This document shows positions 11,029 through 22,735 of a stretch of DNA of 64,000 nucleotides, in pieces (position 1 is the stretch's first letter; every line of letters begins with the position of its first letter). A program made the translations under genes and the position numbers. The notes beneath the pieces were generated by a model. That model made no database searches. It had not been told where the DNA came from and saw nothing but the letters and a program-made list of their open reading frames with translations. The stretch is from Ailanthus altissimus. Taxonomy: Eukaryota > Streptophyta > Magnoliopsida > Sapindales > Simaroubaceae. The stretch lies in the NCBI GenBank assembly GCA_946807835.1, contig OX327702.1, positions 5,890,001-5,954,000 of the forward strand. The letters run 5' to 3'.

Positions 11029-12177
11029 TTGCAATTTCTAAACATGTTACACAATCAAGAAAACTCAAATGAAGAGGTTCAACAACCAACCAATCCAAAC
11101 CTACAGCAGCAGGCGTTATTGGGCGAAATGAGGCGGATGATGAGAACTGAATTAGAGCAAATTCATGAGAGAATGGACTGGCTGGAAAATTTAGGGCAGC
11201 ATCAAAACTTGTCCATTGGGCAACCACCTAGGTGAGTACAACCAGGAGTACAATGGGGAGATGTTGGAGATGAAGAAGAGTTGGATGAGCTAGATGAACC
11301 ACCAATGAACCAAGGTAGATTTAGGCGTGGATATGGAGATATAGGTGCTAAGAGGAGAATACCTAGGCGGGATGATGACTTGGGAAGCATTAAGGTGAAG
11401 ATTCCACCTTTCGAAGGTAAAAATGATCTTGAGGTGTATCTAGAATGAGAGATGAAGATAGAGATGATCTTCGATTGTCACAACTATTCCGAGACCAAAA
11501 AGGTAAAATTGGCTGCAATTGAATTCACTAACTATTCTATTGTTTAGTGGGATTAATTATTGAAGGAAAGGAGGAGAAATCATGAACGACCTGTTGAGAC
11601 ATAGAACGAGATGAAGGCCATCATGAGAAGACGCTTCATTCCTAGCTACTACCATCGGGAGTTGTATAACAAGTTGTAACGTCTAACTCAAGGATCCAAG
11701 AGCGTTGATGAATACTATAAAGAAATGGAGGTTGCTATGATCCAAGAAAATGTAGAGGAGGACAGAGAAGCCACTATGGCTAGGTTCTTGCATGGCTTAA
11801 ACCGAGAGATAGCAGACATGGTGGAAATGCAGCATTATATAGAGTTAACAGATATAGTGCACCAAGCTATCAAAGTTGAGCAACAATTGAAGCGTAGGAA
11901 CATAGTTCGAATGAGATCAAGCATGGCTGCCACAAACTCATGGCGACCAGCCTCTAAAAGAGATGAATTTTCATTAACTAAACCTAAGTTTGAGCCATCT
12001 AAGGATGCCAAACAAGCTGCGACATTGAAACAAGATAAAATTGAATCCACAACTTCTAGAAATCGTGACATTAAGTGCTTCAAATGCCAAGGTAGGGGAT
12101 ATATAGCTAGCCAATGTCCAAATAAAAGGGTAATGGTAATCAACACTCAAGGGGAAATCGAGTCAGAAGATGAGTAA
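11029..12177 (+). pseudogene. gag of the chromovirus-type element
   Basis: Translation in broken frames gives a complete plant chromovirus gag: an N-terminal coiled region (11029-11235), the IKVKIPPFEGKNDLEVYLE block near 11390-11445, the [19 protein letters not shown] block near 11680-11740, and a C-terminal frame 11725-12177 with [19 protein letters not shown]. The CCHC knuckle near 12075-12120 reads [16 protein letters not shown], so the zinc-binding His is Tyr. Stops at 11446-11448 (TGA where Trp is expected in EWE) and near 11545-11560 (the expected WWDQL) break the frame. Gag would form the particle core and bind RNA. Confidence 0.85.
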
Positions 12178-12312
12178 GATGATGAAGTGGATGATATGCT
12201 ACCTCTTGAAAATAACTATGAAGGACAATATGCAGTAGAAGGAGAATCATTGGTGGCAAGACAAGCCCTTAGCACATAAGTCAAGGAAGAAGAAAACAAT
12301 TAGCGAGAAAAC

Positions 12313-12879
12313 TTGTTCCATACTAGATGTTTCGTGAACAACAAAGTTTGCAACATTATAATTGATGGTGGGAGTTGCACCAATGTTACTAGCACCGAAT
12401 TAGTAGAAAACTTGGCATTACCTACCTTGAAATATCCACGACCATACCGACTTCAATGGCTGAATAATTGTGGAGAAGTCAAGGTAACCAAACAGGTGTT
12501 GGTGGCATTTTCTATTGGTAAATATGGTGATGAGGTACTTTATGACGTGGTACCTATGCATGCATGTCACATCCTATTGGGACGATCATGGCAGTTCGAT
12601 AGACGAGTCACGCATAATGATTACACCAACAGGTATTCTTTTATCATCAAGAAACAGCCTATAACACTTGTACCATTGACACCAAAACAAATTCTTGAAG
12701 ACCAACTGAAGATGCAAAAAGTGAGTGAAAAGAGAAAAGAAAATGAGAGAGAGGCCAAAGCTGTGAGAAAAGAAAATGAGAGGAGAGAAAAAGAGAAAGG
12801 CAAAGGCATGAAACAGGGTGAAAATGAAAATGAGAGAGTTGCAGCCTTTTTGAGTGCAAGAGAGGAAAAATATAACTAA
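12313..12879 (+). pseudogene. Aspartic protease and linker of the chromovirus-type element
   Basis: An uninterrupted 188-residue frame holds a retropepsin-like domain (FVNNKVCNIIIDGGSCTNV with the D-G-G catalytic loop, then ILLGRSWQFDR near residues 90-97) followed by a Lys/Glu-rich charged linker (residues about 130-180). The catalytic loop looks intact. It is separated from gag by stops near 12175 and 12278 and from RT by a stop at 12877-12879, so it is not expressed as part of a normal polyprotein. I class it with the pseudogene copies. Confidence 0.8.
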
Positions 12880-12896
12880 GCAATATTATTTCTCTT

Positions 12897-14230
12897 TTGT
12901 TGAAATTCGATGATGTCTTTTTTGAGGAGATACCTTCAGGCTTACCTTTAATTCGAGGAATTGAACATCAAATTGATTTCATACCTGGTACAATAATTCT
13001 AAACCAGCCCGCTTATAGAAGTAATCCTGAGGAGATGAAAGAACTTCAACAGCAAGTTAACGAGCTAATGGAAAAAGGATATGTTAGAGAGAGCATGAGT
13101 CCTTGTGTAGTTCCGGTCCTACTAGTACCTAAGAAGGATGGGACATGGAGGATGTGTGTTGATTGTCGAGCCATCAACAACATTACGGTAAAGTATCGCC
13201 ATCCTATTCCTCGATTAGATGATATGTTAGATGAACTACATGGATCTTGTGTGTTTTCTAAGATTGATCTCAAGAGTGGATACCATCAGATTAGGATGAA
13301 AGAAGGTGATGAATGGAAAACTGCATTTAAAACAAAATATAGTTTGTATGAATGGTTAGTTATGCCTTTTGGATTAACTAATGCACCTAGTACTTTCATG
13401 AGACTTATGAACCATGTTTTGCGTACTTTTATTGGCAAATTTGTAGTTGTGTACTTTGATGATATCCTGATATATAGTAAAAGCCTAGATGCTCATGTTG
13501 ACCACTTAAAGCTTGTTTTAGAGGTTTTAAAGAAAGAAAGGTTGTTTGCTAACCTTAAGAAATGTACTTTTTGCACGGACAAACTTGTGTTTCTTGGTTT
13601 TGTTGTAAGTTCTAAAGGAATTGAGGTTGATGACAAAAAGGTGAAGGCAATTTCATGATTGGCTAACGCCTACTTCAGTGACACAGGTTAGAAGCTTCCA
13701 TGGCTTAGCTAGTTTTTATCGACGTTTTGTTTAGGATTTCAATAGCATAGCCGCACCTTAACTGAAGTCATCAAGAAGAATGTTCCGTTTAAGTGGGGAG
13801 ATGAGCAAGAAAAAGCATTCAAGCTAATCAAAGAGAAATTAACTAAGGCACATTTACTTGTTTTACCTAACTTCACTAAAATATTCGAAATTGAGTGTGA
13901 TGCTTCAGGTATAGGTATCAGAGGAGTATTAATGCAAGAGGGAAGACCGGTTGCATACTTTAGTGAGAAATTGAATGGTGCAGTCCTAAAATATTTCACT
14001 TATGACAAAGAATTGTATGCATTAGTTTGAACCTTGAAGACCTGGCAGCACTATCTATGGCCGAAAGAGTTTGGTATTCATACAGATCATGAATCTTTGA
14101 AGCATTTAAAAGGGCAGCATAAGCTGAATAGACGCTATGCAAGTTGGGTGGAGTTCATTGAAACATTCCCCTATGTGATCAAATATAAACAAGGTAAGGA
14201 AAATGTAGTTGCTGATGCACTATCACACAT
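12897..14230 (+). pseudogene. Reverse transcriptase-RNase H of the chromovirus-type element
   Basis: The frame 12897-13658 (253 residues) is a nearly complete RT domain: [48 protein letters not shown] and the [11 protein letters not shown] core with both catalytic Asp residues. A stop at 13656-13658 plus a frameshift leads into the RT thumb/RNase H part (SFHGLASFYRRFV near 13690, [27 protein letters not shown] near 13890-13970), another stop at 14028-14030, then [18 protein letters not shown] to the VVADALSH block near 14215. The RT domain is the longest undamaged retroelement frame in the window. Confidence 0.88.
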
Positions 14231-15648
14231 GTACGCTTTGCTTTCAACCCTTGATGCTAAATTGCTTGGATTTGATTACATTAAAGAATTATATGCAAAC
14301 GATTCTGATTTTGGTGACTTGTTTAAAATTTGCACTAAAAGGGCAAGTGGAAAGTTTTATCTACATGATAATTTTCTGTTTCAAGAAAATAAATTGTGGG
14401 TTCCACATTCATCCTTACGTGAATTACTTGTTCGGGAAGCACATGGTGGTAGTTTGATGGGTCACTTTGGGGTAGCAAAAACTTTAGGTGTATTGCATGA
14501 GTATTTCTTTTGGCCACACATGAAACGTAATGTAGAGAGGATTTGTGCGAGATGCATCACTTGCAGGCAAGCTAAGTCAAGGCATCAACCACATAGGTTG
14601 TACACACCCTTCCCTATTCCTAATGCACCTTGGGTTGATATCTCTATGGATTTTGTTTTGGGCTTACCTAGGACTAAGAAGGTGAGAGACTCAGTTTTTG
14701 TGGTTGTTGATAGGTTCTCTAAAATGGCACATTTTGTTGCATGCCATAAAACTGATGATGCATCACATATAGCCGATTTATTTTTCAAGGAGATTGTTAG
14801 GTTGTATGGCGTGCCCAGGACTATTGTTTCTGATCGAGACTCGCGATTCTTGAGCTATTTCTAGAAGACTTTGTGAGAAAAGTTGGAAACTAAATTGTTG
14901 TTCTCTACTACATGTCACCCGCAAACTGATGGTCAAACTAAAGTGGTGAATAGAACTTTATCTACTTTGTTGTGTGCTATCATAAATTTTTTTTTGAAAA
15001 CATGAAAAGATTGTTTGCTGCATGTTAAATTTGCTTATAATCGTTGTGTTCATTCCGCAACTAAGTTTTCACCATTTGAGATTGTCTATGGGTTTAATTC
15101 GTTGACTCCTTTGGATTTAACTCCTTTACCTTTTAGAGAACATGTTAACTTAGATGGAAAAAAGAAAGCAGATTCATGAGAAAGCAAAACAAAACATAGA
15201 ATATCGGATAGAGCAATATGCCAAACAGGCCAATAAGAGACGTAAAAAGGTTTTCTTTGAACCAGGAGATTGGGTTTGGTTGCATATAAGGAAGGACCGC
15301 TTTTCTGAGCAAAGACGTTCTAAACTCCTTCCTAGGGGTGATGTACCGTTTCGAGTATTGGAACACATAAATGACAATGCTTACAAAATTGAATTACCTG
15401 GTGAGTATGGTATTAGTATTAGCTTTAATGTTTCTAACTTATCTCCTTTTAATATAGGTGATGATGCAAACGACGATTTAAGGACAAATCTTTTTCAAGA
15501 GCAAGGGAATGATGCAAATGACACTGCACAGCCTATACGCATACAAGAGAAAGAACTAGCACGTAGGCTTGGAATGGCTCAAGTCCATCAATCACATGAT
15601 ACATTAAGTTTGCCAAATGGGCCAATCACAAGACTTAGAGCCAAGTAA
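14231..15648 (+). pseudogene. Integrase of the chromovirus-type element
   Basis: The HHCC finger is intact (H and H in [10 protein letters not shown] near 14440-14470; C-x2-C in CARCITC near 14545-14565). The core has [15 protein letters not shown] and [11 protein letters not shown], with the first two catalytic Asp residues, and then a stop at 14862-14864. The third residue is changed: [14 protein letters not shown] has Lys where Glu is expected (near 14935-14945), so the DDE triad is broken. The C-terminal frame 15154-15648 has WVWLHIRKDRF and the SPFNIGDDANDDLRTN tail. Confidence 0.85.
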
Positions 15649-16330
15649 TTTAAAAAAGTATTAAATGGGCTAATTCAACAAGTTTGTGGGAGGGCAAACA
15701 CATGGAGGCCTAGCATAAGCCCAAATACATTTCAAATAAGTCTAAATCAGATTCAAGGAAACCTAATCACTTTGATTAAGGCAGAATTTCTGGAGATTTG
15801 ATTATTCAAGGAAACCTAATCACTTTGATTAAGGCAGATTTTCTGGAGATTTGAATATTCAAGAAAACCTAATCCCTTTGATTTAGGCATGTTTTCTAGA
15901 AATTTGATTAAGTTTGAATTTTGTTATTTCAATTGTTGTATTAGTTGTAAGTTTGAAATTTGTATTTGAAAGTTGTAACTTGACATCTCTTATGGTCTCT
16001 ATAAATATCATGGGGGTTGAGAGTGGGAGGACAGATTTCAGAAAATACAATTTAAAAGTTTTTGTGTCTTGTTTCATTCTTGAAAGGACTTGAAGTTATC
16101 AAGCTTGTTCTTGTGGCGTTCAAACAACCGGACTTATCACCTAGATTCTTGAAGTGTCCTTGGGGTTTCTTGGTGTAGCGTCCTATATCCAGCCATAGTC
16201 TTGATTCTTAGTTTGCTAACTCAAGGGTCAAGACTCGTCAAACTTGCGTCTTGAAAATCTCAGGTTCAATTCTATATTGTGGTGCTGGGTTTTGTCACAT
16301 TGTTGGCAAGTTTCATATCAATCACTAAGT
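15649..16330 (+). mobile_element. Candidate 3' LTR region of the chromovirus-type element
   Basis: Directly downstream of the integrase stop lies non-coding sequence with a purine-rich stretch (GTGGGAGGGC near 15686), a 3 x 53 bp tandem repeat, and a promoter-like CTATAAATA (about 15998-16006) followed by transcript-like sequence. This is the order expected of U3 and R. No second copy exists in the window, so LTR limits cannot be set. Confidence 0.45.
15751..15909. repeat. Three tandem copies of a 53-bp unit
   Basis: Units begin ATTCAAGGAAACCTAATCAC at 15751 and 15804, and ATTCAAGAAAACCTAATCCC at 15857. The first two are almost identical, the third has about eight differences. The repeat lies in the putative U3 of the gypsy LTR, where enhancer-like tandem repeats are common. 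Confidence 0.93.
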
Positions 16331-17700
16331 AATAAAAAAAAGTTAAAATTCTTGATTCATTATAAATATAGGCAATATACCAAATTACATAAATTTTTGT
16401 ATTTTGTGTGTAATTGATTATTGTCTCTATTTTAATTATGTAATTTTTTTTTTATATTTTTTGTATACCCCAACACAATTGATAATTAAATTGGTATTAT
16501 GTCAAAGTTAGGAGAGGAAACTAATTTTATGAGCAAATATTCCACTTACTTGAAATTTTTTGAAACCACAATAGGAGAAAAATGGTAATACCCTTCTGTC
16601 ATAATAATAAACATTATGTGAAAAATAATTATATTTTCTTATTCAGTAATTACAACAATTTTCACAAAAATCAAGTAGAAATATTTATACATAAAGATAT
16701 CTACTCTGGTAATTAAGATTTAAGATTTTGAGGGTGTATGGTTAAAACATAAAATGAATGAGGTAGAGTAAAAAAAATTAATTTTTTTAACTGTAAAAGA
16801 CTATTTAAAATAGGGGCAAATTATAATTTTTTTCCCTAGTGCTTGGGTTAATTATTCACTACACTCTTTTTCTTTTCTTTTTTTTCCTACTCTTCCAAAA
16901 TTTCTTTCCCTTATTTTTTTTTCAATTTTTTTTTAAATTATAGAACTCTCTTAGTACTTTTATTATGTGATTAACAAAATTTCTTTATAGTAAAAAGAGT
17001 TAATAGAGTAGCAGAAAACATTTGAATGAATAATCTTATAATATTAGTTTATTTTTACATAACTATTTTTTTCAGTTATCAAAATAATATATTTAAAACA
17101 ATATCTATATATGTCCAAATGTTAATTTGATATAAAATTTATTTTAAAGGTAAAATAAATAAACAACAAACATATAATCCTGAGGTATAAATTTAAAAAT
17201 ATTCGAACTTCTAAAAAAAAACCACCACCTTACAGCAAACTCCCTCCGCCGACCAATAAAGTGAGGAAATCATAGATGGAGAATTTTATCAGGATTTTAA
17301 AATTGACAATTCAACTTTTTGCAACCAAACAAAAGGTCATTATACATAGTCAATATCATATTTAATATAACAGCCAATTATTTAATTAAGATATTCACCT
17401 AAATTAAAATTTATTTAAACTTTTAAAAGTCTTCTAATATGTATTATGTATTAAACATAAATGATCAATTTTTTAATAATTATTAATTTTCACCAATCAC
17501 ATATTAATAAAAAATTATAAGAAAATTTTAACTTGAAAGAGGGTTCGCATCCTATCAAATTACCCCTTTATATAGTATACAAATAGTTTTATAGTATATT
17601 GACATTAATGGACACTACATTTTTCATTACACTGTAATCAAATAGGCCACCTTGTTTTAACATTGGTCATGGTCCCATCAGAAGAAGCAAAGGAAAAAAG
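16331..17700. other. AT-rich spacer upstream of the NPF gene
   Basis: No coding homology was recognised. Long T and A runs are present (16440-16460, 16865-16935, 17698-17712). The segment ends where the NPF promoter region begins. Confidence 0.5.
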
Positions 17701-18005
17701 AAAAAAAAAAAAAGAAGAATTAGGAAACCTCTAATTTTGGCATAAATGCCATTCCTGTGTCTGAAACAACAACAGTCACTACTTGATATCTCAGTCAGTG
17801 AACGGAATTAAAAATTTTCTCTCTCGCAATTATTTCCGGGAAAGAAAAAGGGCTTTCTTTCACATCGATCCTACTCACTAATACTATAGTGTTTATCCCT
17901 ATATTCGTATTGATCTCTCTCTCGTTTCTTGAGACAAATTATTCAAAACCCAACAAACTCAGTGAATCAACAAATTAAAGCAACTCCACTATCCATCTCG
18001 CTGCC

Positions 18006-18014
18006 TATATAAAG
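18006..18014 (+). promoter_or_regulatory. TATA box of the NPF gene
   Basis: TATATAAAG lies about 155-163 bp before the start codon at 18169. The expected transcription start is about 18036-18045, in a pyrimidine-rich CTCATCCACCC context, giving a 5' UTR of about 125 bases. There is no intervening ATG in the last 100 bases in a good context. Confidence 0.6.
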
Positions 18015-18168
18015 AGGTGCAGAGTAAAGCTCATCCACCCACAACAAAGTCAATAACCAAATAGAATTATCATTGGATACATACATATCCTTACTAGCTT
18101 AGCCTCGACCTTGTTACTGTTTCTGTCTTAGAAAGTACTGATAGCATTGTCATCAAAGACAGAAATTT

Positions 18169-21100
18169 ATGGAGCCAAAAAAGGCGGTGGTTGCTGCAGG
18201 ATTAACGGCTAGAGATCATGATGTTGATAAAGATCAAGAGAAATGGGTTTATGATTCTTCTGTGGATCATAAAGGAAGGGTTCCTCTTCGTGCTTCAACT
18301 GGTGCTTGGAAAGCCTCTCTCTTTATTATCGGTAAGGAATAAAAACTATCTCAATATCTTCCCACACTTCATAAGAGTACCTGATTCTTCATTAATATAT
18401 GTATATATATTAACATTTATGTTAGTGTTCATAATTCGAGTTCCAACAGATATAAATACGTCATTGCTATGAAGATCTTGAGGGGCCTTTTCTCCTGAGC
18501 TCTCAACCTTCAAATTATTAACAAAAACCTGCAAACATCAAAACCCTACTGAGGGCCCAAGAACCCTGTCAGAAGTGCGGCCCGGGTTGTACTGACATTA
18601 TTGAACCCAGCTAAAGTCAAAAACCCTAAAATATTTGGATCATTTCTTTTTCTTGTTATTGACATTCAAGTCGAGGATATGTCAAAACCTACTTTAATTA
18701 GATCTCGAAATGTAACCCATACATACTAGACTGTATTTAATCACTATCAAATATTTGAAGAAAACCTACCTTTCTTTCTTTTGCACCCAGCTATCGCTGC
18801 TCCTAACAAATTTGATTTCAGTCAATTGCATATTACAAGGATATGAAGTACTAGATTCTTGGTGTAACTTTTACATTTTACAATATACGGATAGAAGGAT
18901 AACCTTACACATTAGATTTATAATTTTTTGAAATTACAAAATTTATATTTTACATTATAAATTTACTTTTCAGGTTAAAAAAGTTAGATATTGATATAAA
19001 ATTTTTGCTTCTTAATATCGAATAAACTCAGATTTGCCATGTGGGTCATGGGAACAGTATCTAAGGGGAAAGGAATTAGCATTAAAATTTCAGCACTAAG
19101 CTCTGGCTGCTGATCAATAACGCTAACCTATCCACCTATCCCATATAGAAATTAACAAACTCATCAAGAATCAACATCGTGTGAATGCATATAATTCCCA
19201 AGCACAGAATTAGTACTGAAGACACGAAGAGAAGGTAGCTATAGAGTCTTACTCTTTTATAATGTTTAAGAAGTCAAGAATACATAGCACTCAGTGTTAT
19301 GAAAATAAAAAATTCGTCTGGAATCTTGAATTAACACTTTAGCCTATCTCAACTTGCAATCCTATTTGTGCAAAATGGTTATTCTTTATTTGACTCTGTC
19401 ATCCATCAAATATTGAAAAAAGTTTAGCAAGATATTCTCCACCGTCAGTTTCTTCTCTTTCACAAGTTCTCTTAAACTTGGTGCTAGATGTGGCCCCTAT
19501 AACTTTTATAAATTCTACGGTAAGTGACGATCCTCTAATGGCTACAAGGATTCATGCACCCTGGTCCAGAAAGACAGCCTAAAGCTGAAAAAACTTCTTA
19601 CCTTGCTACAGAATTAAGGGGATAAAGATTTGCTCTACTAATTAATTGCAAACATCTAACTATCTCTATAAATAATTAATTTTTTATACAAAAATTACCT
19701 TATTATTGTCTTGTACTGTTAAGTATATTTAGTTTTCAGTTTTTGACGGTATTATTTTTGGGTTTGGTCAGCAATTGAGTTCAGTGAGAGGCTGAGTTAC
19801 TTCGGAATAGCAACAAGCTTGATAATTTACCTAACCAAAGTGATTCATCAAGACTTGAAAACAGCAGCAAAAAGTGCCAATTGCTGGACTGGTGTAACTA
19901 CACTTATGCCATTATTTGGAGGATTCATAGCGGATGCTTACTTGGGCCGATTCTGGACTGTTCTCTTCTCATCCATCATTTATCTCCTGGTGATTTTCTC
20001 CTCATTAATCTATTAGTATTATTGTGCTTCAACTTATTTTTAAAAAGACAACTGCTAGAATATTTGAAAACATTTGCCAGTTAGTGCTTCAAAGCCACGA
20101 CAATATAGTATGAAATACTGCTAGAATATTTGAAAACATTTGCCAGTTAGTGCTTCAAAGCCACGACAATATAGTATGAAATGGGTCTTTACTACATCCC
20201 ATTTAGCTAGACCAGAACTTAGTCTAGTGATTATTATTTTCTCTTTTTAGACTTCCATTGGGTTGGGAACATCTAATAAAGTGTCTCATAATAAGTGGCC
20301 TGTGGTCCATGCAGTCAACTATGTTGAAATGCACCCCCAATATACTGCAAGTTTGTGTAAATAGAGTTCATAGTGGATGTACTTATACATAACTCACTAA
20401 AGTCCACTTCTAAAGTTGGTCTTGAGATAAAAAGTCAATGACAATGCTACAAGGCCCACATAAAGCCATCCGAAATTACCACAAATGTTTAATTTGGTTT
20501 AGAAGATTTGCCGCCTCAGTATAAAATTTCAAAAGGTTCAGGATCAGCCTTGAATTTCATAAATTTTTATCTAGACAATATTTGTTAACCTATTAATTGG
20601 GATACTCTTAACGGTATTCTTTTAATGTCTAAAAACAGGGTTTGGTTCTCTTGACAATGTCCTGGTTCGTGCCAAGCTTTAGGCCTTGTGATGCTGATGT
20701 GTGCCTTGAGCCAAGGAAGGTTCATGAAGTGGTCTTCTTTCTTGCCATATACTTAATCTCCATGGGAACTGGAGGGCATAAACCTTCTTTAGAGAGCTTT
20801 GGAGCAGACCAATTTGATGATGATCACAGTCAAGAAAGAAAGCAGAAAATGTCCTTCTTTAACTGGTGGAATTTTGGCCTTTGTTCAGGACTTCTACTTG
20901 GTGTGACTGCAGTCATTTATGTTCAAGACCATTTGAGCTGGGGTGCTGCAGATAGTATCATTACAGCAGTTATGGCTATCTCGTTACTCATTTTCATTAT
21001 TGGAAGGCCATTTTATCGTTACAGGGTTCCGACAGGAAGCCCCTTGACGCCAATGTTGCAAGTTCTTGTTGCTGCCATTGCTAAAAGAAATTTGCCGTAT

Positions 21101-22136
21101 CCTCCACATCCTGCTGAACTTTATGAAGCTCAGAAGGCACCAAAGGCCCAGGGAAGGCTCTTGTGCCACACCCAGAAGCTCAAGTAAGCTATTGATCGAA
21201 TTTCTCTTCAAGTTTCTGATTATGTTTTCTAATTTGCTTATTCTAATCGAAGTACCTAAATAAACTTGCAGATTTCTTGACAAAGCTGCTATCCTTGAAG
21301 ACAAAGAAACTCCTGTCGAGAAACAAAGTCCGTGGAGACTTGCAACCGTGACCAGAGTCGAGGAGATGAAGCTTATACTTAACATGATTCCCATTTGGCT
21401 ATCTACATTGCCATTTGGAATTTGCGTTGCACAAGCTTCCACATTTTTCATCAAACAAGGTACGACTATGAACCGAGATATCGGCAACGGATTCCTGATC
21501 CCTCCAGCCTCTATTTTTTCCCTAGCCGCCATTGGAATGATCATTTCTGTCACCGTTTATGAGAAGATCCTGGTACCAGTGTTACGAATAGCAACCGGAA
21601 ATGAAAGAGGCATCAAAATCCTCCAGAGAATCGGTATTGGAATGCTTTTCTCGATTGCTACAATGGTTGTGGCAGCCTTGGTCGAGAGAAAAAGACTAGG
21701 AGTTGTCGAGAAAGACCCGATAAAGGGTTCACAGTCAATGACTGTGTTTTGGTTGGCTCCCCAGTTCATTATCGTTGGAATTGGCGATGGGTTTACTCTT
21801 GTGGGCTTGCAAGAATATTTTTACGACCAAGTTCCCGACTCGATGAGAAGCTTAGGAATTGCTTTGTACCTCAGCGTGATTGGAACAGCAAGCTTCCTCA
21901 GCAGTCTATTGATAACAGTTGTTGATCACATCACCAAGACATATGGGCAGAGTTGGATTGGCAAAGATATAAACAGCAGCCGCTTAGACAATTTCTACTG
22001 GCTATTAGCGGGCATGGTCACTGTTAATTTGTTCATCTATGTGTGTTTGGCTCGACGATATTCTTACAAGAACGTGCAAAGCAGGGTGGCTGTTGCTGAT
22101 TGCTATGAAGGTGATGATGCAGAGTCCAGAGTTTAG
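18169..22136 (+). CDS. NPF5.7-like: NRT1/PTR family (NPF) transporter, subfamily 5 (NPF5.6/5.7-like), four exons
   Basis: Exons 18169-18331, 19772-19989, 20639-21183 and 21272-22136 join through GT-AG introns (1440, 649 and 88 bp; phases 1, 0 and 2) into a 596-residue protein, the usual length for the family. These are proton-coupled major-facilitator carriers with 12 membrane helices, moving nitrate, peptides or hormones; the substrate here is not predictable. The proton-coupling ExxER motif is present (EFSER, residues 57-61). Other hallmarks are GGFIADAYLGR, the ISMGTGGHKPSLESFGADQFDDD block, NWWNFGLCSG and QVPDSMRSLGIALYLS near the C-terminal helices. The wording is closest, from memory, to Arabidopsis NPF5.6 and NPF5.7. 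The start is the first ATG after the TATA box and fits the family N-terminus (HKGRVPLRASTGAWKASLFII). No defect was seen. It is convergent with the glyoxal oxidase gene. Confidence 0.93.
18332..19771 (+). other. Intron 1 of the NPF gene
   Basis: A 1,440-bp intron between GGTAAGG at the donor and TTTGGTCAG at the acceptor. No open frame with a domain and no clear transposon was found inside. A short GC-rich stretch near 18580-18595 (GCGGCCCGGGTTG) stands out from its AT-rich surroundings. Confidence 0.85.
20051..20182. repeat. Perfect 66-bp tandem duplication in NPF intron 2
   Basis: Two directly adjacent, apparently identical 66-bp copies (20051-20116 and 20117-20182), each starting ACTGCTAGAATATTTGAAAA and ending GTATGAAAT. 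Identity implies a recent event or an assembly duplication. Confidence 0.95.
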
Positions 22137-22735
22137 TATATACAACTCTCATGTATTCAGTATTATAACCAATAAGCTTGGCTGCTAAATAGTTTTTATT
22201 TTGTCAAGTTATTTGGTAGTGTATTACTCTTTGATGTGTTTGTGAATTGTCCTTTCTGTATTCTATATGTTGATATATATACAAATGTTTAATAAAAAAG
22301 AATTACTTAAATAAATGCTAGGAAGTTTTTTTTTAATATCTTCTTATGGAAGTATGTATTCCACAACTTTCAATCAATTTTGGTTAGGCTCCCTCAATAG
22401 TGATAATAGGGGGTCTCTACAGGAATATATAAAGTGACAAAATTGTTGATGCCCACTTTTGACGATTTGTATGCATTCATGTCACACTAGCAAAGCAAGC
22501 ACCACCCACCATTTAGTGTTCTTATCTTATTCTTCTTATCCCAATAAATATTCTTCCATTTAATATTGAATTCTAATTTAGGACTTCCAAGTAATGCCAA
22601 TGTTTCACCGAACGAATTTGCATAAATTGAACTGATTTTGGGCAAATGATCGCTACTTTCTGCTTTCCCTTCAAGGAAAAAAGGAATTGTTTGAACATCT
22701 TCGCAATTCCCATAAGAAAGTTCTCTTTAGTCTAT
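22137..22735. other. Shared 3' intergenic region between the convergent genes
   Basis: This 599-bp segment must hold both 3' UTRs. A plus-strand AATAAA occurs at 22291; no clean minus-strand AATAAA was found near the oxidase stop. Confidence 0.6.
22291..22296 (+). terminator. Candidate polyadenylation signal of the NPF gene
   Basis: AATAAA about 155 bp after the stop codon (22134-22136), in a T-rich context. Confidence 0.45.

Larger units (their letters stand above)
10219..16330 (+). mobile_element. Decayed Ty3/gypsy retrotransposon, chromovirus-type, + strand
   Basis: The element has gag (11029-12177), protease (12313-12879), RT (12897-13658), RNase H and integrase (to 15648) in Ty3/gypsy order and is much better preserved than the element at 1-4815. 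The sequence wording ([32 protein letters not shown], the integrase HHCC finger) is that of plant chromoviruses. No chromodomain was recognised after the integrase. The tail, ending near ITRLRAK, resembles the CRM-type ending, but this is recollection and not tested. The 5' boundary is uncertain: 10219-11028 reads like a leader, no 5' LTR matching 15900-16330 was found, and no tRNA-Met primer site is recognisable. Confidence 0.85.

Noticed and set aside
20984..21553. 189-codon minus-strand frame
   Set aside because: It is antisense to NPF exons 3 and 4 and has no domain; the plus strand is clearly coding.
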